DNA of 64,000 nt from Tolypeutes matacus (Eukaryota; Chordata; Mammalia; Cingulata; Chlamyphoridae): assembly GCA_026826555.1 (NCBI GenBank), contig JAKSZT010038599.1, positions 4,570,449 through 4,634,448 on the forward strand, read 5' to 3'. Every line of letters starts with the position of its first letter. Position 1 is the first letter of the stretch. The position numbers and the translations under genes are program-made. Shown in pieces: positions 1 through 12,727 of the stretch. A model generated the notes under the pieces. That model saw nothing but the letters and a program-made list of their open reading frames with translations, did no database searches and was not told where the DNA came from.

Positions 1-577
1 TTGATAAGTATAAAATCTTCATTTATTTTTAGTTTGCATAGACATAGCCTTAACTGACTCTTTACATAATCATCACCAAGTAAACATATTCCAGCTGGAT
101 GCTTTTTGACTCTCCTTTGACCAAAAATTAGTTTGCACAAAATGATACAAACCATATTGTGTGGCATCTTTTATTGCATAATATGTGGCATATTGTGTGG
201 CCAGTCACTGACATGTAGCTGAGAACAATGAACACATTTTGGAAAAGAATAGCACTGTTATGTGGATGGTCAAATGAAAAGCTGCCCAACCACAAAGGTC
301 TAAATAATAATTTTAGATATATCTAAATTATTATTTCTGACTCATCTCCATACTAAAGTAATTAATTACTGGCTGTGTTTTTACAATACTGTGGGTTCAT
401 AAAATATTGTATCTGGTAACCATACATTTGTCTGTTTCACTTCAAGACTCTTCTTCCCTTGTGCCCTTAGGAAAAGCCTCTGTTTCCCTTTAGAGCATAA
501 CTACGGATGGCAAGTTTTAATTGTAAATGTTATTTTAGTTTACCATATCCCTTTACTTATCTTATGTTTTACAACAT
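1..577. other. Unassigned AT-rich sequence
   Basis: No gene or certain repeat is seen. Around 400-530 a short stretch (ctggtaaccat, then TTTGYCTS-like) resembles sequence just inside the adjacent LTR near 584-600. It may be a duplicated U3 segment, so the LTR could begin earlier than annotated. Confidence 0.4.
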
Positions 578-992
578 TGCTATAGCTGGTAACCATTTAT
601 TTGCCTCATCTGGTTTTTGTCAACTCTTACAGCCCAATTATCTGCCTTAGTTTCTTTACTTGTTAGCTTCTGTTAATTAAACATTTCACAACCCTATTGT
701 GTCCTGTAACTAAATGCTTACCCCAGATTTCTTTTGTCAATCTTAAAATATTTTATAGGCCTGCACTTTCACATGTCCAATTAAATACAATCAATCAATA
801 ACTAACAACATCGCTATCTCCACCTCCCTATAAAAGCCCTTAGCTTTTTAGACTCAGGGAGACAGATCTGAGTTTGCTTCTTTACTCCTATCTCCTTACC
901 AGCAACTGTGTATTAAACCTCTTTCTTTGAAATTCTAGTGTCACAGAATAGATTCCTGTGTATATCAGGCAGAGAGTCGACTTTGTCTTACA
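578..992 (+). repeat. Solo LTR, ERV1-like (tentative)
   Basis: The block has LTR-like signals in the right order. A TATA box (ctataaaag) lies near 829, a polyadenylation signal ATTAAA near 912, and a short downstream U5-like part ends in TTACA. Read as TG...CA, it is flanked by ACAT at 574-577 and 993-996, the 4-bp duplication expected of class I ERVs. The shared flanking sequence is really about 10 bp (ttacaacatt), so the exact edges are uncertain. No internal retroviral sequence was recognised on either side. The family is not identified. Confidence 0.5.
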
Positions 993-3876
993 ACATTACT
1001 TTCTCAGTGCCCTCCACCCCTTCAATGAACTAGACTTACACATGAAGTATTAATAATTAAATCAATAGCTCCAAGCTGGGATCATTGTGCCGAGATCTTT
1101 CCCTACTTCAGAGAAGGCATGAAGCCAATTTCCAGCAACTTCTGAACATGTAATTTAAGAGGCAACAGAGATGGAGGGGAACAACCTCCTTGAGACTATG
1201 ACAGCCAAAATGCCCAGTCAGCATTTTAAAACCAATATTTTATGAACGAGCCCTATTCTTGTACAGAAAATAAATCCAACAAGCAATCTTTTCACAAATG
1301 CAAAATCTCTCATATACCTTCTCACATTGTAAAGAAAAATTAACCATCTTCCAAATGATTATTTTAAATATCCCCTCATGAAAAAAGAGAAAATAGGAAC
1401 AAATTATATTTCCTAATATTTGCTAACATTTAAAAATTAATTAATGAACCAAAGCAACATATACATATAGGTATGTAAGTATAAACATAAAGGAAGTGCT
1501 ACACAACAAGGCAATAATATAAGTGAATCAAAAACTCTTTAGAATTATTTAATTGAATTCATACTGAAGGCTTTTATATTAATATTTTAGTGTGTGACAG
1601 AATAAAAGGAAAAATGTAACACATTTTTCCATTTAAAACTATATTTAATTAAATACAACTTATTGAAAAAAAATCAGTGAAAATCAAGGATATTTACAAT
1701 AAAAAATCAAACAAAACAGTCATAAATACCAAAAACCATACATTAGAAAATTCTCAAGAAAGCTTTAAAAACACACACTCATAGCATCAATTTTTATATT
1801 TTATGCTGAGAATAAAATATTCTTGAAGATGAGACAAAAGTTTCCATTAGAATTATATTTAGTGTAAACATGTAGAAATTAAAAGTTGTTATAATTAAAT
1901 GACATATGGAATCAAAAGAATATTTTTAAAAAATATGTAGCTTTAACAAGGTTCACTGTTATCTACTGTGTTCTCAAAATCAAAAGGTGAAGAGTTTTCT
2001 TTAAATATTCAATGTATTTTTGTGATGCTGCACAAACCTTGCTATAGTGGGTTTTATAAATATAAAATCTATGTCTGAATTTGCTCTAATTAGGTCTTAT
2101 TTTTCATACAAATGAGTATATTTTAAGCCTCAAGTTCAAGTATAACAGAATATGCTGAACAAGACTATATTCTACTTTTATGTTTACAAGTTGAAGTTTC
2201 CTTTTGTTCACTTGTTAATATAACTCCGTGCAGGATGCTTTATGTCTATTATAATCTTTAAGTTTTCATTTTTTTTCCTTCTTATCCACTTGTTCTATCC
2301 ATTCCTTGATGTTGTGCCTCTTCAATACCCTTTCAATCCTTTTACTTCTCACCTTTCCCCCTCCGCCCACCCCCTCCGCCACCCCGTGACAATTTTCCTG
2401 GGAAGACATTCCTTCTTTTAGTCATGTAATGAGACAACTTTAACTTCAAGTTCTGTCCCTGAATTAATATAGGATGCAAGCAAAATAACGCTGCAAGTCT
2501 GTGCCCTGGAATTAGAAAGAGTGCTATTCTTTTCTGCAACATTTCAGACCCCCTGATGTTCAGAGAGTAAGAATTTAGGAAGACAATAAAGGAGTTAATT
2601 GCAACAGTCAAGATGGGAAGTGATTAAAGCTTTAATGGAACCATTTTATATGATTGTATTCATTGTCATAGCACTGCTAAGTCTTGCAAGGATCACCAAT
2701 GCATATGAATGCATAAGTAATAAAAATGTATGGCTCAATATTTTATTTTTAATTGTTTCCAATTTTAATTTCCTAAAATATAACCACATAATGATTGTTA
2801 ATGTATAGTGTGCATACTTTAGGATAGTACACATTTTTTCTTATCTTCAAAAACTCCTCTCTCATGATACCTTTTCTTACCAATTGTGCCATACAACTGA
2901 ACTAGTTGTAAGGTTATGGTCAATCAATAAATTAATAAATTAAGTCCAGCAAGAAATAGAACACACTAGGAAAGGGAAACAATGAAAGTAGCCCTGTGTT
3001 AATTCTGTTTGAAGAATTCCGGGTGAATAGATTTTTTTTAGTGTTCTGTTGGTATGGTGATTTGTTTTTAATATTCATCTTTATTAATTTTATCCTGAAT
3101 GTGAACATAATGTGTTCTGGGATCAAAGACAGAATTCTTGTTACTTCACAGTGCATGAATGTGTCCTTACCCCCAATGTGCCATGATGAGAGCTGAAGGG
3201 AATTTTTCCAACATAAGTATCCTGACACTACAGAGGTTCGAGCTAAATAAAAATGAATTTTTCTTTATAAAGTGTAAGAAGGCATCTAACTCCCTCTGCT
3301 TCTGAAAGAGTTTCCTCTGTACTCTGGCTCTTTGGTATTTCTCCCCCAGGAGCCAGAGAACTTGGACCCACATATGTTTCTAAGACCTGTGCTTCATCCC
3401 TTTGGGTATGTAAATACCTAAACTTTTGTTTCCCAGGCACCTTGGGACTTAACCTAGGGACAAACTCTGGGGGGAAGATAAATTTTATCATTTTGTATTA
3501 GAGCAATTAACTGGAAAAATGGCTACAAATGAAGTTCTTATGGTATGTGAAATGTTTATACAGAAGTGAACGCAAACATTCTCGCACTATGTAGTGTATG
3601 TTTCAGTCACTCAGGAGACTAGAGCTTTTTACAGGAACACTGAAAAATCCATTAAGTTTTATTTTCCCACAGATGGTCAATCCAACTCAATGCCAAAATT
3701 ACGTTCAAATTCCTGTAACAGCCACTGTGGACCAATTTTCAGGGGTATAAAGCACAATGGTTGCCTTCAAGGAGTTTATAATCTCATAATGACATTGAAG
3801 CCAAAAGACAAACGTACAAGTCCAATATAAAGTAGAATATAAAATATTTTAATGGGAATACATTTATAGAACGGTA
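993..3876. other. Unassigned sequence, no gene seen
   Basis: AT-rich DNA with no recognisable exon, RNA gene or clear repeat. A C-rich polypyrimidine tract lies at about 2341-2386. Short open frames here have no family resemblance or coding signature and are treated as chance. Confidence 0.4.
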
Positions 3877-4330
3877 TTTTTTAACTTTATTTTTATAGAA
3901 GTCTTAGGTTTACATTTACAGAAAAATCATACTGAAAGTGTAGGTAATTCCCATATAACACTCATACATAGTTACCCTTATTTATTGACCTCTTAGATTA
4001 GTGTGGTGTATTTGTTACAGTTGATGAACTAATACTGAAGCATTGTTACTAACCAATGTCTATAGTTTACATTATGTTTTACATTTCATGTTGTAGAATT
4101 CCTCAGGCCCTGACAGATGTGTAATGTCATGTGTCCATTATTGCAGTATTATACAGAAGAATCTCACTGTCCCCGATATGTCTTGTTCTACCCATTCATT
4201 TCCCCCCTCCCTTCTGAAGCCCTGGCAACTACTATCTTTATATCCATGTTACAAGTTCTTTCACCAACTCAAGATAGCATCCAAAATAACAATTAATCTA
4301 CTTTGGTTTATGGCCACACGCACATAAACA
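3877..4330 (-). repeat. Old L1 (L1M) 3' region, antisense
   Basis: From the T-rich start near 3877 the + strand follows the familiar antisense L1 3' UTR: a 'ttaggtttac...cagaaaaatcat' segment, then 'ttcccatata', 'gtttacatta', 'taatgtcatgtgtccattat' and 'ccctggcaactact'. The same L1 segment recurs near 54.8 kb. It is strongly diverged and 5'-truncated, so it is ancient. Confidence 0.75.
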
Positions 4331-4834
4331 TACACACTCTCCCCCACCCCACCCTGAATTGTTCATTCTCAAATCCTGGGAGACCTGGGATGATGTCTGC
4401 TCTGACAGGCCCAGGTTGAGAGGGGACGCAGATACCATGGGGCAGATGAAAGGAATTATCATGTCTGCCACTGCAAAACTCCCTGTTTTGGGGGATGGGA
4501 CCTGTCCATCATCGTTTTGTTGGTTGTCCAGGGCAAGCCTAAAGAACTGTATAATAGCAGTTGTCTGCTACTCTGTTGGATTCACATTTTGAGTGTAAAT
4601 AGGAAGAAGAAATAATATCAATGTGTAATAACTCAAAAATCCTTCATAAGAGTGATATTTGAAATGGATTACAGAGACTATAAAATGCAAAAAGGCAAAT
4701 TTTTCAAGAGTGCATTGCAGATACAGGATAAATGGATAAAGGAATTGTGTAAGAAATTAGAGTATGAGCCAATTCTTATTACCTCCCAATTTATATTTTG
4801 CCCCCATTTATGGTCCAATTGACCACTTATTTTT
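4331..4834. other. Unassigned; moderately GC-rich patch
   Basis: No feature identified. About 4370-4580 is less AT-rich than its surroundings and may be an unrecognised LTR or old transposon fragment. It holds a 77-codon open frame with no recognisable similarity. Confidence 0.3.
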
Positions 4835-5215
4835 TTCACTCATTTACTCAACAAATATAGATCTTTTAATATCTATCATGTAACAGGAATCATTCTATGT
4901 AATCAACAGGAATGAGAAAAGCAGAACAATGAGAAAGAATTTAGTCAATTAATTAACAAATTGCTATGTCTACAGTATAGATATATATATATTATGAAGT
5001 AAAATAAAGTAAGGTAAGTAGACAAAGAGTCCTTGATTATATAATTCATAGGATGTTTATGAAAGCTTCTCTGCTAAGGTGACATTGATCATTTGATGAA
5101 AAATGTTAATAAAATGAGGGAGCAAATCATGCAAGAAACTAGGAAAAGAGATTACTGGTGTATATGGAGACACTCTAAGCTGTTTTCCTAGGTTGTAGAA
5201 AAGAAAATTACAAGG
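4835..5215 (-). repeat. L2 3' end, antisense
   Basis: The + strand runs in the order of the reverse-complemented L2 3' end: 'tttactcaacaaatat', a 'tctatcatgtaacaggaatcattctatg' equivalent of the 'tactatgtgccaggcactg' block, a run of 'aaataaagtaaggtaa', then 'taaggtgacattgatcatttgatg' and 'gagggagcaaatcatgcaag'. Divergence is heavy, as expected for L2. Confidence 0.75.
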
Positions 5216-6534
5216 TAACTGACTCCAAGCTTTACGTATTTGATTATAAGAAAGATTGTGTCCTACTGTTCATAATTTCTTAAGATTCAGTATAAGAAGA
5301 AATGGACTTTCATTGGAGCAAGAAGGATTATAGTTTCATCCAAAACAGAATGCCTTGATAGTATAATAATGCTTGATAGTATAATAATTCAAGATTTCAT
5401 TATTGAATAAGCGTGGTTAATGTGGGCTTTAAAATCCCATCACAATCACCATATGGTTGGAAAATATGTGGAGCCAGGAAAGTTGCCAGCAGGTCTTTCT
5501 CTTAAAGGGCTAATATCTTTCTGTTATATTTGGAATGGGTGTAAGGGAATCTATTCTTTCAGTTGTCTGAGTATAGTTCTTCTGATTTGGATAATGTAGC
5601 ATATTTGTGGATGTCCTTAAAAGTACTTCATCCCAAACAGATTAATTACTGGAGTTTATGAAATGAATATTATTCCAGGAATAAAGTTAAAAGTGATTTG
5701 TATAGCCAGAAGGAAATATTCCAGAAAGATGATGGAACAACTTCTTTAGCCAATAATCAAATATTCACACTGTTTGAAAACACAGATCTGTGTTCATCGT
5801 GGCCTAGCCTTGAATTCACTTCATGTCTTAGCTGAGATTCTATCTCTAAGAGTTACTTTTCAGCCACACACCACATACCTAGGAAAGCAAGCATCATAAA
5901 GAGACAAAGAATAATTGAGAAGTTGTGTAAAAGACTGTGTCCCCATATAAAGCAACAGGTTAGAAAGTAGCTGAATTCATCCCTTGGAAAAAGATGAACA
6001 AACTCAGTGCTAAGCTGATGAATGTCAACATGGAAAGGAAAACCAAAGTATAGTGTAATTTACATTGTTCTGTCTCAATGCAAGGAAAAGTAGCCCTTCC
6101 TATTCAGATCATGCAAAACTCCAGCAAAGCTGATGCCACTAAGTGACTACAGAAGCCTCCCCAGCAAGACTCAGGCCTTTTCCTCCAGTGATATTATTCA
6201 TTTAAAGACTTCTTTTCTTTTTATCTCAGAAGTTTGCAAAAGTCTTCTACCTAGCATTTTCAGTTTACAGTCCCAAGTATGAGATGCACAATGGATTCTG
6301 CATGGAATTCTGCAGAATCAGTAAATTTTGCTCATTGAGCAAACACATTGGGGTTTAGACAACACCCCTCCCCCCCCAAAAAAAAAGGGGTATGTTGACA
6401 GAGAGAAGCTGATTATCTTCCACCATTGCTGCCAACTATGGAAAAACCAAGGATATTACAGACCCATCAAGAGGAGTTGTTGCTGACTGTTCTTGAAGCC
6501 TTTCCACTAACGATGAACTGGGAGAAGTTGTAGC
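5216..6534. other. Unassigned sequence
   Basis: No recognisable gene or repeat. A short direct repeat (cttgatagtataataatg and its near copy) lies near 5355-5390. A C8A9 low-complexity spot lies near 6368-6386. Confidence 0.4.
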
Positions 6535-7330
6535 AGTGTACCCAGAAAGTGATACTTTCGTCCAAAGACTGTTGTATTAATAAGGATTCTCTAGGAAAAC
6601 AGAACTGACAGGAGATATCTAAATATTTTGAAATTTTATAAAACTTTTTTACATGACTGTGGGAATGCACAAGTCCAAATTCTGTAGGGCAGGCTGCAAG
6701 CTGGGAACTCCAAAGAAGGTTTTTAAGGAATTCTCCAGGATGAGCTGATGGCTCAAGTAGAGATGAAATTCTCTCTTCTGACTGAAATTATCATTTCTTT
6801 TAAGGTCTTGAACTGATTGGATAAGACGTCTTTCATTGCTGAAGGCAATCTCCTCAGTTGATTGTAGATGTAATCAGCCATAGATGCTTTAACTTACTAA
6901 CGATTTAAGTTCATGAAATGTCCTCACAATAACAATTAGGCCTGCACTTGTGTGACCAAACACCCAACACCATTACCTAACCAAGCTGACAAATGAGCCT
7001 AACCATTACAACTGGCACTCTGGGGCTGGCTGCTGCTGATCCTTAGTCCTTAGCTTGTCACATGGCAAGGTCTCTCCCTTCTCTTCAGAGTTGCATTAAC
7101 TTTTAGCTTCTGGCTACTCCCTCTGTAGCTTTTTCCCTCTGTGTCTGAATTTCATTCGGCTTATAAAGGACTCCAGTGATAGGATTAAGACCCATCCTGA
7201 ATGAGTTGGGCCACAGCTTAACTGAAGTAACTTCATCAAAATGTCCTACTTAAAATGGATTCACCCTCACAGAAATGGACTGAGTTTAAGGACATATTTT
7301 TTGGGGGATACATAGCTACAAATCACCACA
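6535..7330 (-). repeat. MaLR-type LTR (family A), split by a second LTR
   Basis: The parts at about 6535-6572 and 7011-7330 are one antisense LTR, 'gatactttcgtccaaagactg' joining 'actggcactctggggctggctgctg'. It then follows the family A order seen at 31.0, 37.2 and 42.8 kb: 'cacatggcaaggt', 'cttataaaggactcc', 'ggattaagacccatcctga', 'taactgaagtaac', and an end in CACCACA. The family is an MLT1-like MaLR. The outer half before 6535 is missing. Confidence 0.75.
6573..7010 (-). repeat. LTR (family B), inserted in a MaLR LTR
   Basis: A 438-bp antisense LTR that starts TGTATTAATAAGGATTCTC and ends CTAACCATTACA. It is flanked by ACTGT (6568-6572) and ACTGG (7011-7015), a 5-bp TSD with one mismatch. 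Removing it restores the family A host sequence. Related copies in + orientation lie at 14.1, 48.1 and 50.5 kb. The family resembles MaLR/ERVL LTRs whose sense strand starts with 'tgtgtcaact' and ends near 'gagaaccctgactaat'. The exact family name is not known to me. Confidence 0.7.
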
Positions 7331-7979
7331 GTCCTACACTGATTTCTATCAGCCCTTTGTTGAGGCTTTCTCAAAATGTATCACATGGATCCAAGCACTA
7401 ATCAAATCACCCTATAGCCATAACCACCTTTCTCTTGGCTTTCTTGCTAACTATCCAAATTCAGGAAAGGGAAGAGGTGGTAGGATAGCAAAGACAGTCT
7501 GTTATCCAAATCTTAGCATCAGCTACTTAGTTTTGGGACTATCTAGAGAAATGTAAAGAGGATAAGAAGAAACACTTCTGTGTTAGCTGCTGAATTAGAC
7601 TTCTTTATTGATGGGACGAATCCCTACATTGGCTAATTTATGTAAGTCATTATTGAAAGACATCAGGATGCTTTGAGAGGTATTAGAGAAAGAGACTTGA
7701 AAAATCATAAATGGCAGAACAAGGGAATCAAGACTGTCCAGAAAGCTAGGGAGTGATTTGCAAAGAGCATATTATTGACAGGTGCAAAATTGTAGATGCA
7801 ATTTTCTCAGGAATTTCTCATTTTCCATCTGGTGATATGTCAATACCAGATGTTGGTATTTCAGGTCAGCTTAATCCTCTTTATATTTGTTCCTTTTCCT
7901 CTGCAGTTGCATACAGATAGGTCTTCTGACTGAAGAACATATTTTTTTACTTTCTCCTGATTCTTTTATAAGTCCACCA
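7331..7979. other. Unassigned; possibly 5' part of the adjacent ERV
   Basis: No motif could be fixed. The next 5 kb is a decayed retrovirus in + orientation, so gag or protease remnants would be expected here. No 5' LTR was found. Confidence 0.3.
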
Positions 7980-8329
7980 GGAAGAGACTTGCTGTGAAAC
8001 CTAAAGGTTACCACCTTTTGCACTCTTGATGTAATGTCTATTGAGCTCCATGGAGGAAAAAAGGCATCTGATTTGGTTACTATGTGTCTTCTGATCTATT
8101 AGGGGTATGGCAGAGAGTTGCAGTCTGGCTTCAAGCTGGAAAAGCACCCTGAGCGGAAACAAATCAATGGCATCACTGTAGGCTTTAGGGAATAATGATA
8201 CTGGTTTAATTTGAGGTATTGAGCCAATATAAATAGCTTACTTAAAGGACAAGCCATGGCCTTCTGTAAAATGATATGTTTTGTCAAGAGCTCAAGAGAA
8301 GAAATAAAACCAGTTATAATAGAATTTTT

Positions 8330-8620
8330 TTTAAAATAAAGGGATAATTAGGACACTCATCCTGTAATATGCCCATGCTTTCCTATAAAGAAGGAAGATA
8401 AATTTGATAAAGATGTTCAACATCTGTATAAGTTTGTATGAGATCTTAGAGAAATAAATAAATCTGTTGTTCCATTAACCCCTATATTTCCTAACCCTGC
8501 ATATATTCTGACTTTGGTACCGTGGTCTGCAAAGTTTCTCTGTAGTTGATCTATGTTCTTTTTTCCCTGTCCCTTTGGAGGGCTAGTTTAAACTTCTGTT
8601 TGCCTTTACTTATGAAGGAG
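8330..8620 (+). pseudogene. ERV reverse-transcriptase remnant
   Basis: Across two frames, with internal stops, the translation resembles the N-terminal RT region of class I ERVs. There is a PCNMPML-like stretch (8355-8385) where such RTs have their 'PC.SP.NTP.LPV' segment. It is followed by YKFV.DLRE.N (8427-8460), then VVPLTPIFPNP (8468-8500), matching the usual 'RFVQDLRAVN...HPVVPNPYTLL' layout. It is broken by stops and shifts and has no function. Confidence 0.75.
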
Positions 8621-9199
8621 TCCAATTTTTATGTTAAAGGATCCCTAAAAGTTTCAGGACTCCCCTACTGTTTTCTCAAGTCATTTACAGGAAAACTTAG
8701 AGAAATTTGTTTCAACATAGGGTTATATAATTACTCAACGTGAGATGATCTGATGGTAGCCTCAGAAGCTAAAGAGCAACATAAAGCCAATACAATATGT
8801 TGGCTTTGTTACAATATCTTGCTTCACAGGGGCATAAGATGTCACTAAGAAAATTGCAATATTGCCAAACTGAGATACAATATTCAGGATATCTCATGTC
8901 AGCTGAAGGTCACAAAATGTTACAATCTAAGAGTCAGCCCATTTTTTAGATGAAAATGGCCTATTTTTGGTCATATTGTATATTTGATAATCTTTACTAG
9001 CGGATCATTTGTTCAGGGTAATGTGTACTGTTTCAGTCCTCCTATGCTATGATGAACTTAGGAAATATTGGAAACTTATGTTTTGTCTGGAATTACTAAT
9101 GTACGAGAAGAGTTAATACCAGTTATCTGAGCTGAAATTCTTGGTGCTGGACTTAAAATAAATATGTACTGATAATAAATGTGTATTTGTCATGCAACA

Positions 9200-9415
9200 G
9201 GGCAAATTTGAAAGAATGGAGGATTATTGACTTCAATAGAAACTAAAATATCTTATGGAAAATTGATAGCTATAGTTGTTAGCGACTTTACAACTGTCTA
9301 CTCAGATATCAGTGATCCATTGCAGAGCTTGCACAGGGCAGAATGATGAAATTTCTAAAGCCAATGATCTTGCTGACAATGCTGCAAAGGCCACTGTTAA
9401 AACATGGCAGACTCC
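9200..9415 (+). pseudogene. ERV RNase H remnant
   Basis: The clearest part is the C-terminal signature read at about 9358-9400, NDLADNAAKATVK. It corresponds to the 'GN.LAD.AAK.A' end of retroviral RNase H. Upstream sequence is too eroded to place the catalytic residues. It lies about 700 bp after the RT remnant, as expected for pol, and about 90 bp before the L1 insertion. Confidence 0.75.
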
Positions 9416-9504
9416 AAACTTAGAAACCCCATTTTTAATATGAAAAGAAACTTTTGTTCATTTTCAAAAATATACTTCACAAAAAGAAATGGACAAATAG
9501 AGTT

Positions 9505-10300
9505 TTTTTTTTTTTTTTATTATGGGTAAAAATCAAAATTCTCACAATACATACAAACATTTGTAAAATGATATATAAATATATATGCATATATGTGTAT
9601 TTGCTTACAAAAATGTTATTTATATATATATATATATATATACATATATTTTAAGAGGTGCTTAGATTACCTAAAATATTACACGGAACCCACTGGGATT
9701 CCCATGTTGCCCACCTCCCACACCTCCCACCACATCCCACACAAACATCTCCCACAGTATGGCCCACCAACCTCAATGAACTTACACATCCTGGAGCCTT
9801 GCCACCAACCATAGACCACAGTTCACACTGTAGGCCACACTCTCTCCCACTCAGTTCTGAGTAGTGTGTGCTGATTTAAAATGGCCTACATCCATTGCCA
9901 CAACAGTACTCAGGACAACCTCCAACTCCCAAAGAAGCCCCTGTATTTCAACTGCTCATCCCCTCCCTACCCAAAAACTGTCAAGTGGCCACTGGCTCCA
10001 CCTCATTGTTATAATTTCTTGCATTGCAAGAATCACCATATGTGAGCAAGAGAATACCATCAAGTCCACTCTAGTCCATAGTTCTTCCCCCAATCCAGAG
10101 GCGACTGGGATGGTGATGTCCACTCCAACTCCAAGTGAGAGAGGGCTTATATCCCATGGATATGGTGGGTGGGATGATCCTGCCTGCAGATGCAGGCCCT
10201 CTCCATTCCCTGGGATGGCCATTTCCCATCGTTGTTTTGAAAGTTTCTAGAAGGAGTGTGACTGGGCTATGGGAATTACCTGACAATGTGATTCCCATAT
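9505..10300 (-). mobile_element. Lineage-specific L1 3' end, antisense, inserted in ERV pol
   Basis: A poly-T tract (about 9506-9519) is followed by 'attatgggtaaaaatcaaaa', an (AT)n stretch, then a C-rich segment with repeated 'cccacctcccac'-type words up to about 9850 and a GC-richer body to about 10250. The same 3' end occurs at 44.44 kb, nearly base for base over about 160 bp, which marks this as a recent L1 subfamily. It lies between RNase H and integrase, so it entered after the ERV. The right edge is approximate because I found no clear TSD. A 128-codon open frame at 9864-10250 falls within it and is chance. Confidence 0.7.
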
Positions 10301-10574
10301 TGCAGTACCTATTTGCTTGGTTGATATTATTGTCATCAACAATATCATTTGAGTACAAGAACGATTTTAGAGGCAATATATTCTTATTATGCCTAGCAAA
10401 GTGATTAACTTATTTAAAGCCCAGTAAAAATGATGTGCTATTTGGAAGCAGAATTCATTATAGCCTACTTCCAAGGTAAGCACAGAAAGTATTCCCTGAC
10501 CAAATTTGTCTGGGACTTGATGGTAATTGGGTTTCAGAGAGTTAAGGCCTGCAAAAGATAAGAAATTTTGTCTA

Positions 10575-10600
10575 GTGTGTGTGTGTGTGTGTGTGTGTGT
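10575..10600. repeat. (GT)13 microsatellite
   Basis: An uninterrupted GT dinucleotide run, inside the decayed ERV pol. Confidence 0.9.
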
Positions 10601-10619
10601 CTAATGTCTGAATGGCCTA

Positions 10620-11170
10620 AAGTTGTTTTCCTTTTCAAAAGCTGATACTCAACTAATGGTAAAGGGTCTCTTAAAACATATAATTATCATTTTTGGGACA
10701 CTGGAACATATTAAATCAGGCAGGGAAAGTCATTTTATTTCAACTGTTGTACAGGAATTATGCAAATGTTTGCAGATTTCTATAAATTACCATCATCCTC
10801 AATCCTGGACAAGTAGTAGAACAGGAAGAATAGAACAGGAAGAATTGTCAATGATGACAATTCAGAAATCTGCTGGATTCAGAAGGCCTAGAGCTTTACC
10901 ATTAGCTTTATAAAAAATTAGAGTGACCCCTGCAAGCAAACACAGATCTCTTTCTTTGAATTTATGCTTGGCAGGCCTATGAATCTGGGTCTGAGACCAT
11001 GTCCTGTGTTTGATTTAACCGAATCTTCTCATAATCTTGTTCAATACTTAAAAGGACTTCTCTCTTCCCTGGAAGACTAGAGACTTAAGGTCATAATGAC
11101 CTGATGGAAGAGTATGGCCAGCTATCTACCAGGAGATTTCATCTACATAAAGTTATTCCAGAGGAGAGAT
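10620..11170 (+). pseudogene. ERV integrase remnant
   Basis: At 10623-10913 an open frame of 96 codons still reads like a retroviral integrase core. There is a VKGLLKHIIIIFGTLEHI segment, then an LCKCLQI segment, then 'HHPQSWTSSRTGRIEQEE' in place of the 'H.PY.PQSSG.VER.N' motif, and a final RPRALPLAL as in 'WP.ALPLAL'. The DNG around the second catalytic Asp is replaced (SGRES). At about 11115-11180 a LPGDFIYIK...W stretch matches the integrase C-terminal 'PGD.V.VK...W' region. The gene is dead. Confidence 0.8.
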
Positions 11171-11224
11171 GGGCTGTCACTGCATTGGAACAGACAATGC
11201 TGCTGATCACCCAGACAGCTATGA

Positions 11225-11239
11225 AAAAAAAAAAAAAAA
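11225..11239. repeat. Poly-A tract inside the ERV
   Basis: A run of about 15 A after 'cagctatg'. No TSD or retrocopy body was identified next to it. Confidence 0.6.
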
Positions 11240-11249
11240 GACTCAGCTG

Positions 11250-12623
11250 GATTCAGGCTCACCATGTGAAGCTAGCACCCTAGGAGGACTAAAGTGTGCT
11301 TCTCACAAAGGGCTTTGAACTTTAGTTTTCTAGAATCACTGATATTGATACTGAATTCAACTGAAAGGAGGTATTGTAATGAACTCATTACTATTCTCAT
11401 AGATGGCCTTGCTATCCTATTCATAGTAATAGCTATTTCAATTATTTTAAGAATCATATTTCACTTAAAAAATGCTATTTGTTAAAATTTGGATTTAGAC
11501 TTCATGGAATAGTTTAGTGTGGGAAAAAATATTCACAAAGCTCTCAGAGGTACTCACTTGTATCTAGAAAAAATTAATTATAAAGCAGTTCCAAGTTGTC
11601 ATCACTAGTTCAGAATGACAAAGTTGTTTATATTTAGGGTAATAATTGGGCATTGGGACAATAACTACCCAAAGAAACAGATGAATAATGTAGAAAAGAG
11701 AAACATTTAGTTAACAGATAAACACAAATCTGGCATTCACAGATAGAAACTGCAGAGGACTGGTCTAATTTCACTATATTAAAGTTCTCTCCAATCCCAG
11801 TATGGATGGATGAACAAAGGTAATGTCTGTTATTCATGGAGATTTAGTTGACTATTATAATAATATAATATAACTATTGATTTGAGTCAATGTGAAAAAT
11901 GGTCCATAGGATGGTTTTGTCCCCAACACCTAAAACAAGTAGAGTCATGTATATTATAAACACTGGAAGTTCAATATGTATTCTTCAATCAATGCCTCAT
12001 AATAAGACTTAGATACTTGAAATGGCTATGGGTGTCTTTGTGTCTCACATCTAGGAAAAATTATTTGGGTAGACAGAACAATTACTGGAGGGTCTAAACT
12101 ATCATTTAAATGTGATATTACTTATGTGACTGATGAGAATTCAGGAGAAATGAATTGGACCTTACAAGAAAACCAAAATTAAAATTTTGAATTATCAGGC
12201 TCCAGAGTTAAGTTATTCCTTGGGGTGGGATTGGGCAAAACTTTGTAAGGAACAACAAAACAATACTTAAATAGTTAATCATTTGAAAGCACAGCTATAT
12301 GGACATTAAAACGGCTTGAAAATTAATGTATGATGAAGGAAATTTTTTGCGCATTGCTTATTAGGAAATTGATTTAACTGTTCACCACTGGTATAATATA
12401 TTTAAAGGTTATTCCCTTAAGGCAAATATTATAATGAATTTTTTAATTCATCCTATTCTAATCTTGAAAATTATTTTGCTTTGAATTTTCCTCCGGACTT
12501 CTTGGGTATTTAGATGGCTGCTACTTGCCCAGCAAAAGAGAGGAAATTGTGTTTCTATTTTATAGTGATAAAGATGAAACTGTAAGGGTAAATACAAATT
12601 TAAAATGAAAAACATGTATATAT

Positions 12624-12654
<31 letters not shown>

Positions 12655-12700
12655 CATGCACAATGGGAGACCGCTTTCCCTCTTCCTAGAGGGAAAAGGA
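11250..12700 (+). other. Presumed env/3' region of the ERV, unrecognisable
   Basis: By position this should be the env of the provirus. A 63-codon frame at 11294-11485 has a hydrophobic C-terminal half that could be a fossil membrane segment. No env motif (CX6CC, cleavage site) could be identified. A purine-rich stretch at about 12687-12710 is a candidate polypurine tract before the possible 3' LTR. Confidence 0.35.
12613..12656. repeat. (TA)n-(CA)n-(TA)n microsatellite
   Basis: A short TA run, about 12 CA units, then TA again. Confidence 0.85.
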
Positions 12701-12727
12701 AACATAAAGACCACCCCAATTACCAGG